From the NCBI GenBank assembly GCA_037178975.1, contig JASJZH010000002.1, forward strand, positions 2,170,001 to 2,234,000: 64,000 nt of DNA, in the 5' to 3' direction. Both the position numbers and the translations under genes were made by a program. The stretch is from Oscheius tipulae (Eukaryota > Nematoda > Chromadorea > Rhabditida > Rhabditidae). Of the stretch, positions 9,501-21,045 are shown piece after piece. The notes under the pieces are model-generated. The model saw only the letters and a list, made by a program, of their open reading frames with translations, had not been told where the DNA came from and ran no database searches. Every line of letters starts with the position of its first letter. Position 1 is the stretch's first letter.

Positions 9501-12270
9501 AATTGATCATAGTACCGTTGCAGAGGGTCAAGTTCTGAGCAGCCGTAGTTGTAGTCCACCCCATGGTATCTCTACAGCTTCTCGTTCTCTTGATTACTGT
9601 TTTCTTGTCGGGAACGTGCAATACTTTGTGTGCACCCTGATTGTTTGCAAGTCAAATCAGCTTGGGGATAGGACATCGTTTGAAGAATGTTGCTCCTACA
9701 AATGTAGCTCGACTGGCGGGGAACTTGCGGGCGGGTTGAAGTGAGAGGGAAGGGAATCAAGACAGGCTGACAGGAGAGAATAGAAACCGGGTAAAGGCCA
9801 AAGGAATCAGGTTATGACTGTCGTTGAGTCCCTCTAGGGAGGGATGGGAAATGAGTCCAAAGAGTGAAAGAGAAGTAGGTTCGAGGGATGGAAAGAAAGA
9901 GGCTGGAGGGATGGACAGAAAATGGGCGACAAATCGGACAGGAGCGTGGCGGGTGATGAACACAAGTGTCCGGACCACCTTAACTCAACCCGCGAATCAC
10001 CTATGTCATTGAAGCCGCTGACTGAAGGAAAGTAGGTCGGAAAGAAGTAGAAAATCGTACACTAGAACGAGCCGGAACAGTACAATCTACATGATCAACC
10101 ACGAGAAGAGCAAACTTTGTCGATGCACTGAAGACTGAGACGTAGTATGCCACATCGCCCCTGCTCTCAAGTTTGAGCTCTTTGTCCTGCTGCACTTGGA
10201 GAGCAACGACAGATCGGGGAAGACGATGCGCTTTCCTCGGGTATTCGAGCGTTGTCAGAGTACAACTATATCGTCGGGATCCTGTGTGGCACCATTCTGA
10301 AGGCGCTGAAGAAGGAGACCGAACAGGAAAAATTGCCTTAGCCTTGGGGTCTTCTCGTCATGCCCTAGTCAACAGGCCCTGGAGGATCTTCATAAGCTCA
10401 GACTCCAAGGATTGATGATGAGCAGTCAATCATGCACAGACTGTCAATCAAAGGACGGAAGAAGGAGATAGAACACCATCAATCCATCCGACTTTGGCAT
10501 TGGAAGGATCGAGGATGACGATGTGAAAGACAGGCTACCTTACTTTACTGGACTGGGGCTAGATCACTGTCACTGTCTTTTTACTCTGATCCCGATCGAT
10601 TCCTATACAGTCGACCATGCACAAACACGTTCCGGTTGCTCCCGCGTTCTCACCTGACAACGTCGACCAATTAAATCCCGTGAATCCTTGAGTACAAGCC
10701 ATGCGAACCTTTGTGAAATCAGAACAGAATTCCGTACTGGATTGGGAGTCACAGAAAATGTGAGTCAAGCTGAAAAATGCAGCATGTTATGGTTAGACAC
10801 TTGACTTACGCTGGACTCTTCTCACACACATCACAGATACTGGTAGCGGCTGTCACATTGTGATGATGATGAGTAATGTTAGCATGATGCGCCCAGAGGA
10901 CAGAGGATTGGATGAGACGGTCATCGAGAGAACAGACCCTAAACGTGCTGACCGTTTAGGAGAGAAGAGACCACGCACATTTGACCATCGCCAGAGATTG
11001 CCTTCTCAATTCCCCCTGCGAAACAGGCTAAGAGAGCCATAATGACACAGCCCAGGGAAACCTGAAATGTCTCTGTCTTTCTGTCTCAGAATGTTAAAAC
11101 TAACCGGTGCCATAAGCTGAACAAACTTGACTCCCATAGCAACAATCGCCACCTGGATCAAAAGAAAGATTGTCCCGTAGATTCGATAATTGTTGTACAA
11201 AGTTCCAAATGCTAGAAAGACGATAAAGGCGAGCTCTCAAAGAATCTCACGTTCCGTGTCATGAAGGGCTTCCTTGCCTCCAATCGCCATATCCGGCCAG
11301 ATGTACATCAAGAGCACTTCGACCCCTCCAACCAGATACATTGATGCGGCAACTGTATTGGCCAAGTAGAAAAGAATTCCGACGGCGGATCCGAACTCGG
11401 CTCCTAGATTTCGACTGATGATGAAGTAGGCTCCTCCGGACTCAACAACGCCGTTGGTAGCCACTGCGGAGAGAGAAATTGACGTCAGGAGTGTCTGAAC
11501 CAAAACTCATCGGATAGTTTTTCCTCGGCCTACACAAATACAGCAAAGGGCTAGAAGTCCCATCGTCCAGTACAGTCCGGCCATTCCAACGACCCAGAAG
11601 AGTCGAATGAACATCGTGACACCCAAAATGTGTTGGATTGTTGGAAGATAGACGCCAATCATGACCCCGAGATTGGCCTGGAATGCATCCTTGAGCAGTC
11701 TATGACCGGCTAAACCTTCTTGTGCTCCGAAGTGGCTCGATCTTTTGGACCGGGAGTCGTGTAGCCGGAAATGAAAGAGTTTGGAGCTCCATCGTCGTCT
11801 CCCTTGAAAAGAGCCAGATGTCCAAAGGTACTCTTTCGATGACTGGCTCGTCGACGCTCCTGCTCCTGTTCTTGCTGTTCCTCACCAATTGTGGCCAGAC
11901 CATTGCTCTTCATCGTCTCGAGGGTCTCCGGATTCACCTGTGTTACTGTGCTGAACCGGCGCCTGGAATGGGGTGGGAATTTGTTAGTAACAGAGTGGCA
12001 GAAAGACAGAGAGACTGGTAGACAGATAAACAGAGAAACAGCGATGTGATAAAAGTCATCGAGACACCTGGCCGCCCTCTCTCGCTCTCCGAGAGTTAAG
12101 GACAATTACCGGTACCGGAGTACTTTTTCGCATCACAACGCATCACATCCCGAACACGATGATTACGCTCCAGCCCCGCGGAAAAATCACACTCTTCCGG
12201 ATGAGGATCTGGATGAGAGTCGGGACGAAAGACAGAGACAGGGACATAGAACATACCTTGCAGAGGTCAT
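6513..12270 (-). CDS. K-Cl cotransporter (SLC12, KCC type)
   Basis: An electroneutral K+/Cl- symporter of the plasma membrane. The ATG at 12270 heads a tiny exon (MTSAR) after a CTGTTTCAG site. Exon 2 from 11962 is cytosolic ([10 protein letters not shown], a run of [19 protein letters not shown]). Membrane exons follow: [57 protein letters not shown] (11.7-11.25 kb), the glycosylated extracellular loop (10.7-9.4 kb, several NxT sites) and further helices (9.1-8.2 kb). The cytosolic tail has [48 protein letters not shown] and ends in GREVITIDS, the KCC terminus. SLC12A4-7 tails end in a near-identical REVITIYS. AATAAA lies just beyond the stop. Introns hold family A and B repeats. The join after the cytosolic exon needs a weak 35-bp intron (about 11752-11718). 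Several exon borders were not resolved. Confidence 0.9.
9605..9920 (-). repeat. Family A element, inverted degenerate partial copy inside a KCC intron
   Basis: On the minus strand this matches the later part of the 1732-2267 unit: the GTGCACAC/ATTGTTTGCAAGTCAAATC region, GTAGCTCGACTGG, then GGGATGGGAAATGAGTCCAAAGAGTGAAAG, as in the C/T-rich middle. The 5' GC hairpin is not present. It lies between cotransporter exons, antisense to copies 1 and 2 and hence in gene-sense orientation. Confidence 0.65.
9990..10560 (+). repeat. Intron-resident repeat, family B, copy a
   Basis: It shares blocks with 38775-39145 in the same order: GAATCACCT, GCCACATCG, TGCTGCAC-TGGAG-TCAACGACA-like, TTCGAGCG, CATTGGAAGGATCGA and TTACTGGACTGGGG. 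On the sense strand of the host cotransporter gene the repeat starts about 20 bases after a putative 5' splice site (AGA/gtaaaaagacagtgac near 10583). No coding content was identified. Confidence 0.6.
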
Positions 12271-13092
12271 CTTGTGCTTGAGACTCTGAAACAGACAGTA
12301 TGAGACTGGTAGTCAAGGGGTGGAGAAGACCATAAGAATAGGATGACTTACATCAATTAGGGTCATTTTGTGTCTCTGTCTTTTTCTGCTGTGATTAATC
12401 AATCAGAGCAGAAACTGGACGTGTGTAGACAGATCGGGAGAGCGAGAGCGATTATCCTACCGGCTGTGGTGCCAACAACCCTGTCTGTCCGTCTCTCCCT
12501 TTACATGATTGTGTCAAAAACTCTCCATCAGATGATCTCTATTAGTACCCCTTCGCCTCTCGAACACGGTGTGGGGTGGGAGCAAGTCACAAAGTTAATT
12601 GACCGAGGAGAGCAGTGTGATAATTGTAGTCTGTTAACAGTCCCCCCAACTTTTGAAGGTCAGTCACGTGGTCACTTTTCAAAAAATGACAGAGTGTAGT
12701 AGAGCCAAATGGTCGGAGTGAGTACGCTCATAAACGGCGGATCGGTTTCGGGCGTATGCGCTCGGTATGGACTATCAGTCATACTGTTCAGGGATGATTA
12801 CGAACCATTTATTGCAGCCAATGCCACTATTACAATTCCATCGTTTGTAACATTCATCATGAGTCAATCCCAATACCGAGGTTTATACTTATGCAAAAGG
12901 ATACAGAAGGCATAAGGATCGAGAGGGACATCCGGATCGGCACTGTATAGTCAGTTGGATACTTCTTTAGAAATTAGGGTTCGGTGCTGATAGTGTCTGT
13001 CAGCTTGCGAATGTTCGTGAACATATTAACCTTTGCCTCGTGTCATCTAACAATTTTGTATGAATGCTTCATTGCTATAGCTACGAAAAAGC
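12271..13092. other. Intergenic between the KCC start and the zinc-finger 3' end
   Basis: No gene is recognised. The KCC promoter should lie here. GTCACGTGGTCAC (about 12663-12675) contains a CACGTG E-box, which may or may not be used. Confidence 0.35.
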
Positions 13093-14794
13093 TCAGAGTA
13101 GTTTCCATATCGAGCTATTTCCCGGCTCTTCGACGATCTTCCCTGCATCGTCAAAATCCATGAAGTCCACTTGAATGTGGTCACTGAACTCGTGTTTCCG
13201 CAGCGAGGAGCTGAAAATAAGGTCATTTCAAACAGCGACAGGCACTCCGACCTGTCTTTGAACAGTTTGCTGCAATAGGAACAGCTGAACGGCCGCTCGC
13301 CGGTATGGTTCCGGATATGTATCGTGAGAGCCTGCGACTGACTAAAGCCTCGACCACAATAGCCGCAACTGTAGGGCTTTTCTCCTGTATGGACTCGTTC
13401 GTGGATGAACTGAAAATTGTTCTTTTTCTCTTATCTAGAGTTATTGGCTTGTACTTTTTGATATTTGACTCGGCGGAAAATTGGCGGCACGTTTTGATAG
13501 CGTAGTTTGCGCGTTTGCCTAGTTCTGGAGGCCAAGGGATCGGATTCCAGAAGTACGAAATTTTTTTTCTATGCTAAAACATGACAAAGCGACCTAATAG
13601 GCTCAGTTAACTGACCTTGTCCCTCTTGTGATGGAATAGCTTTTCACAGTACCCGCACTGATATCGCAGAGGTTTCTCCAGCTGGACGAAGTCCCCATTC
13701 ATCAGGAAAACACAGTTTGTCTGATGCTCGACCATGGCGTCGATATTCTTGAAGCAGCGACCACACATGTCACAAAAATGTTTCCCCGTCTGGTGCATCT
13801 TGACATGTTTCTGCAGATTCGAGGCTCGAGAAAATGTCTTGTGACAGATGGAACACTCGTGTGTCTTGTAGTCTGTATCTGGAACAAAAAACTGCATAAG
13901 ACGCGGTACTAGTGAGACTCACGACTATGAATTTTATGATGGATGGTCAATGAGGCTCGATTCGTGAAAGCTGTTCCGCAGACCACACAGAAATACCTCT
14001 TTTCGGTACTGTGATGGACCTGGAATAGTTTCTCATGAGATCAGAGACAGACCAACCTTGTTATGTTTCTCCAATTCTTCGACACTTTTGAACATGAGGC
14101 GACAGCCAAGACAGCGAAACCTTTCAGAAGAGTCCTCGGAAGTTGAGGGTTCTATACCCGAAACACTCTGCCAATATGATACGGGAATACCTGTCACGCT
14201 TGCGTCAACGACTTTGAAATGAAGAACTTTACTCCCGATTTGGAAGGACAGTCTCTGGAGAGGGCCTCTCCTTGTCTCCGTTTCTGTCTCTCTAGATGTT
14301 GAGGGTTGATAGGCCAGTTGACCGGACTGAAAAAAAGTGAAAACTGATGAACGAGAAAGCTACCTGGACTGGATGGTATTGTGTAACAGCTTCAGTTATC
14401 CGGTCTTCTGGTGATTGTTTCAAAGAGCAAACGGCTCTGTCTGGAAGTTAGACTGTCTCTTTGTCTCTCTTACTCTCTGCCCCTGGTCTCTCTTGACTCA
14501 CTCGTCTCATCCAAATACTCTTGATCCCGTACGCCTCTCCCATTTTGAAAACCAGGAGCTTGTGGTTGGAACAGTTTCGTTCTCCTCCGTCTATTTGGCA
14601 AGATTCCTCTAGTCCAAGAGGCTTGCTCAGTATAGGCTGGCCCTTGTGACGACGAAGAAGCAACTGTACAGAAAATTAAACAAAACCAGAATACAAAACC
14701 AACCTCCAGCGTCTAGAACATCAAAAGTCTCTTCTTCATATTCTACTGGCTCCTCATATAAAATCTGTGAGGACGACTGACCTACGACACTCAT
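13093..14794 (-). CDS. C2H2 zinc-finger protein with seven fingers
   Basis: A likely nuclear DNA-binding regulator. Eight exons (14794-14704, 14663-14502, 14440-14364, 14326-14057, 14019-13923, 13878-13616, 13409-13252, 13210-13093) give 411 residues in one consistent frame. The first ~190 residues are low-complexity and acidic ([15 protein letters not shown]) then basic (NRRRRTK). Fingers follow: CLGC..HNKVHH, CVVC..HHKIH, CSIC..HVKMH, CDMC..HQTNC (a C2HC variant), CGYC..HERVH, CGYC..HIRNH and CSYC..HEFSDH. TGEKPY and TGERPF linkers join the last three, typical of DNA-contacting arrays. The acidic tail ends in [24 protein letters not shown] acceptor sits just before the ATG. No orthologue is assigned. 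Confidence 0.85.
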
Positions 14795-15049
14795 TAGATG
14801 GGTCGATTTCTGGAATGCTGAGATAGAAATTGCGAGGTACCTTTCAAAAGACCAAAAAATAAACAATAAACGATACTATTCTATTCGAGGTTTCCGGTTC
14901 GAAGAAGGCAATTCTAAAAAGCGCAGGGTCCAGGGTAAACAGCGCGCCAACTGAGACAATGCCCAGTGAGACAGTAGGCATGATTCTGGGGAAACAGTCG
15001 TTTATCCGGTTTTAACTGCACATCTCTAAGAAAAATCTCAGTGTGTCTG
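14795..15049. other. Upstream region of the zinc-finger gene
   Basis: A short non-coding stretch, with no motif recognised beyond the acceptor-like site next to the start codon. Confidence 0.3.
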
Positions 15050-15180
15050 TGTGTCTGTCTGAAGTCATTGTTGCAATTAGTATGCACTACTTTGTGCGCA
15101 CACTAATTGTTGGCAATTCGAGTCAGTTTGTGAGATAGCTTCGTTGGGGGAACGTCTGTCACAGTAGCTCGACTGGAACA
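15050..15180 (-). repeat. Family A element, truncated inverted copy
   Basis: Read on the minus strand it contains CAATTAGTGTGCGCACAAAG, the partner arm, CGAAGCTATCT and CAGTCGAGCTACTGTGACAG, matching the last quarter of the 1732-2267 unit. It ends where the open frame at 15181 stops, so its insertion may have truncated that frame. Confidence 0.7.
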
Positions 15181-15436
15181 TCATCTACTTGTCACGAGTC
15201 CCAGCTGGGCATCAGCCACACTTGTAGCTTCTAAAAAGGTCTGCGATGACGCGATGAAGTTACAGTAATCTCGACGCGCAGAGGAGTTCGAAGCATAGGT
15301 AAAACAGGTTTTGGCCCTCTGTCGCTGATCCAGCCCTCGAGAGCTCCCATTGTTAGCGACACTGGAGACGAGGCAGATGAAGAGCGAGACCAACAGCAGA
15401 CGAGGAGTCCCTCCTTGGTGAACGGCTTTCTGTTGG
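15181..15436 (-). pseudogene. Possible small secreted protein lacking an ATG
   Basis: An open frame with a good signal-peptide core (LLLVSLFICLVSSVA) and about 60 further residues including two cysteines (KTCFTYASN, RRDYCNF) stops at 15181. A TATAAAAGG box lies at 15446-15454, the right distance upstream for a short mRNA. No in-frame ATG exists between the box and the signal core. The 3' end abuts a repeat copy. It could be a broken gene, a non-AUG start, or chance. I recognise no family. Confidence 0.3.
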
Positions 15437-15445
15437 ATTCGCTTT

Positions 15446-15454
15446 CCTTTTATA
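15446..15454 (-). promoter_or_regulatory. TATA box (TATAAAAGG)
   Basis: A perfect TATAAAAGG on the minus strand upstream of the putative secreted-peptide frame. Strength is judged only from consensus. Confidence 0.4.
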
Positions 15455-15806
15455 CCAAAACGTTCTGTTCTGACATAAGTGAAACAGTTGTTTTGGAACT
15501 CAATTAACGAAGCAATACAACCTTTGGCAAGTCAGGGCTTACAAAGTCACTTGCAAGACCAGTCGCTCTGACGAACTGTCGTCTGAGTTCTAGGCTCTAC
15601 TAGAAGTGTTTCTCTCTCTCTCTGTCTCTCTGCTCCCCCAGTTCCTCCTCCGATTGGAACATCTTTATCGCCTTTTCATGTGAGTGTCCGTCAGTCAAGT
15701 ACACGACAGGTGACTCCGCGTAATCCAACACTACTTCCCTGTCTTTTCACTCAGCTGAACACTCCACCCTCCTAATTACCAGTCTTCACTCCAGTGTTCC
15801 TCACTC

Positions 15807-16980
15807 ATGGACATCCTGTCTCTCGATCCTGTCTGGTTCAATCAGATTGCCACTAAGCTTGAGCTGAAGTCTTTCACTCGCCTGAGAAGATCCAATCAAA
15901 GTCTGTACCAATGGTACGGCCAGGCCAAAAGGAACTTTGCTGTGCATTCTGATCTCATTCTACGGGTTCTTATCTATGAGGATCATGTCGAGGTAAGTGC
16001 CTTAGACTCTGTCCCTCCGTCTTTCTGTCCCATTGACTCTGTTCCTCTGTCTCTATCTCCCCGTCTAGAACCATGATTTCAGGTGACCATGAGCCGTCCA
16101 AACCAGATCAAAGATGTCTTCTCTTTCCCTCTCTCCGACATCGAAAAGTACAAAGACACCTTGATCAACATCCATTTCCAGGGTCTTTCTGTCATTCCAA
16201 TGTGCTGTGGTGAGTTCAGATCTTGACTTTCTATCTTATATGATTCCAGATGCCTTTGAGATACTGAAAGAGTCCTCTCTGCTCCAGCAGGTTCTTGACT
16301 TTCTGAAAATTCCCTTCCAATGCTCCAAGTTTTCTGTTCGAGCTGACTTTCTACCAGCTGAGATGGTACGGGAGCTTGTCAAGAAGAATAACGCTCAGGA
16401 GCTGGAAGTTCAACTGATTCCCGGCTTTGAGGATATCGGAACCTTCACTGACATTCCTATGGTTGGTATTCTATCTCTCTGTCTCTGTCTTTCTGTCTAC
16501 CGTTACTTTGCAGTACTTATTTCAGAAAACCCTTACCTTCACCTACTGCGACATTCCTCAAGCCGGAGAGATTTTGAAATATTCTCGAGGCCCTCATCTA
16601 AAACTCCAACTGAGACCGAATGGATGTGAAGAAGAGGGACTGATCTCTCTTCTGAAAAAGGGAGCCAAGGTACTGTGACTTTCAATCCGTAGACAACTGT
16701 GATCTTTCAGACTGACAGGGTCAAGATTGAAGGCTCCCACTATTCGGAATCCTCTCCTCTAAAAAACCTGTCAACCGCATTCCCTTCCCTGACCCCCGTT
16801 CCGTGTTCTGATTCCAAGATCACACAAATTCTAAAGTCTGTCGACTCTGACAGAACCTTGATCCTTTCCCAGTTCAAGAAATCTGACCGGGCTGCGTTCT
16901 CTTTTCATTGTATTAGAAATCTAGATGACTGTGACAGGTATGTACAGAAAGAAATGGTCAAGTGGACCGCCAATCTATGA
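15807..16980 (+). CDS. Unrecognised protein with an F-box-like N-terminus
   Basis: Five exons (15807-15992, 16083-16209, 16250-16461, 16514-16669, 16711-16980) join in frame to 316 residues. The start, LDPVWFNQIATKLELKSFTR followed by LRRSNQSL, has the leucine/aromatic spacing of nematode F-box motifs, which recruit Skp1 to SCF ubiquitin ligases. The rest (RVLIYEDHVEVTM, HFQGLSVIPMCC, FQKTLTFTYCD, LQLRPNGCEEE) alternates strands and helices and could be a substrate-binding region like the FTH/DUF38 domains of such proteins. No TM segment or signal is seen. An alternative acceptor 12 bases further on (16525) keeps the frame of exon 4. The assignment is an inference from pattern; it may be an unrelated family. 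Confidence 0.6.
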
Positions 16981-17415
16981 ACTGAATGAAGAGTTTTTCA
17001 CTTAATCCTTCTGTTCGGTTGAGTTTTGAACGGATCAGAGTCAGCTGTTTGGTGACTACGTAAGACGTCTCAGGTTGCAGGGACAGAACAGTTGGTTCCG
17101 GTTGAATTCTCAAGGATCAGTGGTTTTTGGCAGATAGAGAGACAGAAAGAGGGAGAGACAGAGATACAAAGAGACAGACTGAGCTTCTCTCAGCTTTGTG
17201 TTATATCTTGACCGAGCAGTGTAAAGTCCCCAATAGAAAAAGACTGGTTGGAAACTTTCAGTGTCTCTGTCCTAATCAAACCGATCCGATCATTCCAGAA
17301 AGCGCCAGTTTGTTTCTCCCTAGCTATCAAGTTACCATCTCCCATAAACGGTCATTTTTGCGTGTCTGTCAGTGTCTTCCTCTTGTGTTTCTCTGTCTCG
17401 ACTATTATTTCAGGG
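16981..17415. other. Intergenic, 435 bases
   Basis: Contains a GAGACAGAAAGAGGGAGAGACAG tract at about 17137-17180 and the ATTTCAG acceptor before the phosphatase start. Nothing else is seen. Confidence 0.35.
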
Positions 17416-18990
17416 ATGATTCCACACCTTTTGGTCTTCCTTATACCCTGTGCCTTGTCACAAGACGCGTCGCCGTCTCTCGAGCCTAATGTCGTTCCAA
17501 CAGGACCACCTCTTTCTTTTGTACCGAGGAAGATGAGTGAGAAGGACGAGCTGATTTTCGTTCAGGCTGTAAGTTTCCTATCAGAAAACTGTTTAATAGT
17601 TTCTAGGTCTGGAGACATGGTGACCGAGCACCTGTTATGACATTCCCGACCGATCTGCATAAGGAAGACGCCTGGCCCAATGGATGGGGTGAGCTGACGC
17701 AGGTATGTATCTCTATAAGGGGCTAGTTGATGGCTTCAGCTTGGAATGAGGCAGCAGTACTCTCTCGGTCGTCTGCTCCGTTCCCGGTACATGAATGAGA
17801 CTCGTCCCTTCCTCAGCACCAAGTACAACCCTAAGGAGGTAGGCTAGACAGTGATAGTACCAAACACTTACCAACAGATCTACATCCGGTCAACAGATGT
17901 TAATCGTACTCTCATTTCTGCTTACTCCAACATTGCTGGAATGTTCTCCGGCGGCCAGCCCGGCCGGGATTACCCCGACTATGACCGTTGGCCGACTGGA
18001 TGGACTCCAGTCCCAGTCCACACCATCGACCTGGACACTGATCATGTGATTTTTTGCGTGACAGGTGACGAGACTTTTTCAGGCAGGAAATGTGTTTGCT
18101 CCTTGCCCAAGAGCCATTGAGTTGGACGAAGAACTGAGACAGAGCGTGGAGTATCTGGACATAGTCAAGAAGAATCAGGACTTTTTGGATCTAATTAGTA
18201 ATAAGACTGGAATGCATATTGAGCTGCCTATTCTGTACCTGGTCAATGATGTAGCTCACATTGAGACAATCTACAACATGACTCTTCCTGACTGGATCAC
18301 ACCGGAGCTGACTGTCAGAATGAGAAATCTTACCCAGGTAAGATATTCTGGACAGTTTCCCTGTCTCTCTGTCAACCTACCTTTGCATTCCAGATTGCCA
18401 ATGAGTACACCTACGGAATCTCCAAGCCGTACCTTCCTGAGCTGATCAAGCTCCGCGGCGGTTCCATGCTCAAACATTTGGTCAACAACATGAAGGACAA
18501 GGTCCACTGTCGGCAACAGAAGAACTCCGGCCCTGAATGCAGCTGGATGTCTCCGCTCAAGTACTACGCTTATTCTGCTGTACCTTTTGTATTACTGTCA
18601 GCCTTACCTAGTTTTTAGCACGATACCACAGTCGCTGCTCTCTTGACCACCTTCGGTGACGAGGAACGAGTCATTCGTGGTGGACTGCCCAAGTACACCG
18701 CTTCTGTCCTCATGGAACTTTGGAAGCTGGACGATGTGGGATATGCTGTCAAGGTTAGTCCATAACAAGTTCAAGTCAAAGTGCTCTAGATTCTCTTCCA
18801 TGGAGCCTTCCACCATAACTACCACGTGATCACTCATCTGACCCATGGCTGTCCACCCAACAGCGAGTTCTGTCCATTGAAGATGTTCGAGAAGAGAAGT
18901 ATGAAGTTCATGCCCAAGGATCTGGACAGCGAATGTCGCGCCAAGAAACATCTGATGGATAACAGGACTGGAAGACATTCTTTCAAATGA
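17416..18990 (+). CDS. Secreted histidine acid phosphatase
   Basis: Hydrolyses phosphomonoesters at low pH through a phosphohistidine. Eight exons (17416-17568, 17607-17702, 17740-17838, 17878-18045, 18083-18337, 18394-18579, 18619-18753, 18790-18990) are all in phase 0 and give 430 residues. Visible features: a signal peptide ([12 protein letters not shown]), the catalytic [12 protein letters not shown] with its nucleophilic histidine, [17 protein letters not shown], the second substrate arginine in [20 protein letters not shown], and the proton-donor HD of [14 protein letters not shown]. Several NxT/NxS glycosylation sites occur. The C-terminus has four cysteines and no TM anchor, so it is probably lumenal/secreted. 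The ATG follows TATTTCAG by two bases. It looks complete; the natural substrate is unknown. Confidence 0.92.
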
Positions 18991-21045
18991 GGAAATGAAG
19001 ATAGTTGTTGCAATGAGAGACAGGGAGACAGGGACAAACAGAGAGACGGTGGACAGAGCAAACCAAAAAGTAGAAACCATTAGCCTTGATAGAGCGAAGC
19101 TGGACATCCTGTCATGTCATGGTAGCAAACTGTCGAATACCTGATTGAAAAGAGGCTAACACTTGACAAGTTGCCCTTAATACTTTGCAAGTCGAAAAAG
19201 AGATCCCCAGAGGTCGATTAAGTCAGTAGCTATCTGCTCCCAGCAGATGTCACCGTGCTGACCCTGCTACTTGTCTTCTGCACTCACTGTTACAGTCTCG
19301 TCTATCTGTTAACTGACAGTCATCGTAAGTCTCTCTGTCTCTCTCATTGCTAGCCTACTATCCATTGCCCAATCTGTCAGTTGTTCACCGTCTCTCTGTC
19401 TCGGATAGAAGAAAACCTTTTCCACTTTCACCTCACTCTCCCTTTTGACTACCGGATGACACAATGCACTTTCCTCCCCCTCCGCTAAATGCAATTCCTG
19501 ATAGTCATGCTTTCATTTCTCTGCTGTCGTCGTAGACGCAATTACCTCTAAGAACCAAGATCGAAACTTTTCCCCCATCCACATAGAATTTCCCACAATT
19601 TAGCTCTTGTTTGCTGAAAAAGAAATCTTTTGATCACTGATGCTTATGGGAGCAAATAACTAGGTTGCTCCTTCATCATTTTTTCGTAGTCTCGAATCAG
19701 GACACCTCACTATAAAATGACAGACGAGGTATTCTGGGAAGGTATCGTTTCCAAGGCAGTTGATCTCTTGGTATTTCGTAAAAGTTTAAGGCTGTCTCTG
19801 TTAGTCCTTTCGACCAGTTTCCACGACCAGTTTTTTTTTAGCGAGTGCCTGAGAAGCAAGAGCAGTGACCCTGCACAGTTGTCTAAGCCTTACTCTGCTC
19901 ACGTGATCCTTTTATACTGGCTACCAGCTCTTGTCTCCTACTAGAACTACTTGGAAGCAAAGTTCTCACAGTTAACACAAATCGCGAAGCTGACTTGTCA
20001 TATAATCTGTCTAGAGAGGAATTTACTTGTTTTGGCTTGTTCCACTAGCAAATTGTCATTATTATGCTTCCGATCGTAGACAGTTCGAACTTTATAATAG
20101 CACCGGCCGGCTACTCTGCCCTTTCACAAAACCGAAAAAAAGGATCGAACCTGTTTTCCTCAATGTAGTAGCTCAGCCTGCTATAGCCCATTTCCAATGA
20201 ATAGCGGCACCTCGGTTTGAACGCCTGAAGTTGGGGGTTTGCGCGCGAAGAAGAAATTTTGCCATTTTCCATTTTCCCGGCATCATTTTACTTTTCTATT
20301 AGTGTGTATTCTAGGCATGTAAAAACCTACTCGTCACCAAAATTACATGAAAACCCCAAGATTTAGACGAACTAAAAAGGCTATTTTCCAGCCGAAAACG
20401 CTCCTGCGCACTGTAAACCATGATTTTTTTCTAACCCATTTTTGGCGTCATGAAGATATTTACATACGCAAAATTCAAAAATGAGATCGGAACTACGAAA
20501 AGGAAAGTCAAAACACACGAAAATTCAAGTTCCGACCTCATTTTCGAATTTAAGAATGGGAAAATTGGCTTTGTTGGCGCGTAACTTGTGGTATGACCCA
20601 AATTTTCGTTTTCAAAAAACCTTTGAAGAATTGCCTCACTGCCGCTGCTCGTTGGAAACAGACTATAATCACTGAGCGACGGTGGACTTTCTCCAGACAT
20701 TCTAATATCTTTTCTTTTATTTGCGGGGTCTTTTATTCGCACCTTCTACCTACTTGTCAATATGACTCAAGCCTCTGCAATCATCCTGATTCAGGTGTTT
20801 CGTTCAGAGCTGTACTTCTGTCTTCTTTGTCTTTTCCGTACCCCTTCTCAAATTATAGTCGGAGATTCTAGTGATCAGTCAGCAGCTTTTCAAAACAATG
20901 CTTGTACTTATCCCTTCCCACACTCTCAACCTTATTTTCCAGTTGTGAGGCCATAGCGTGACGCAGACATAGACTCTGACCTCGTTATGTGCAGCTGTCT
21001 TGCTTGTAGCTTTCAAAATAGTCCGAGTTTCAGACAGTTACATCG
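18991..21045. other. Intergenic, about 2 kb; foldback sequence, no firm gene
   Basis: A GAGACAGGGAGACAG tract lies at 19016-19045. A short start-like frame (MTDEVFWEGIVSKAVDLL, 19717) runs into non-coding sequence and may be a remnant. An imperfect hairpin sits at 20471-20551. Otherwise nothing is recognised. Confidence 0.35.
20471..20551. repeat. Short imperfect inverted repeat (25-bp arms)
   Basis: AAATTCAAAAATGAGATCGG at 20471 pairs with CCGACCTCATTTTCGAATTT ending at 20551, with about three mismatches and a 31-base loop. It may be a foldback-element remnant. Confidence 0.5.

Noticed and set aside
18604..19107. 167-codon minus-strand frame
   Set aside because: It lies opposite the last exons of the acid phosphatase, whose frame and motifs are certain.
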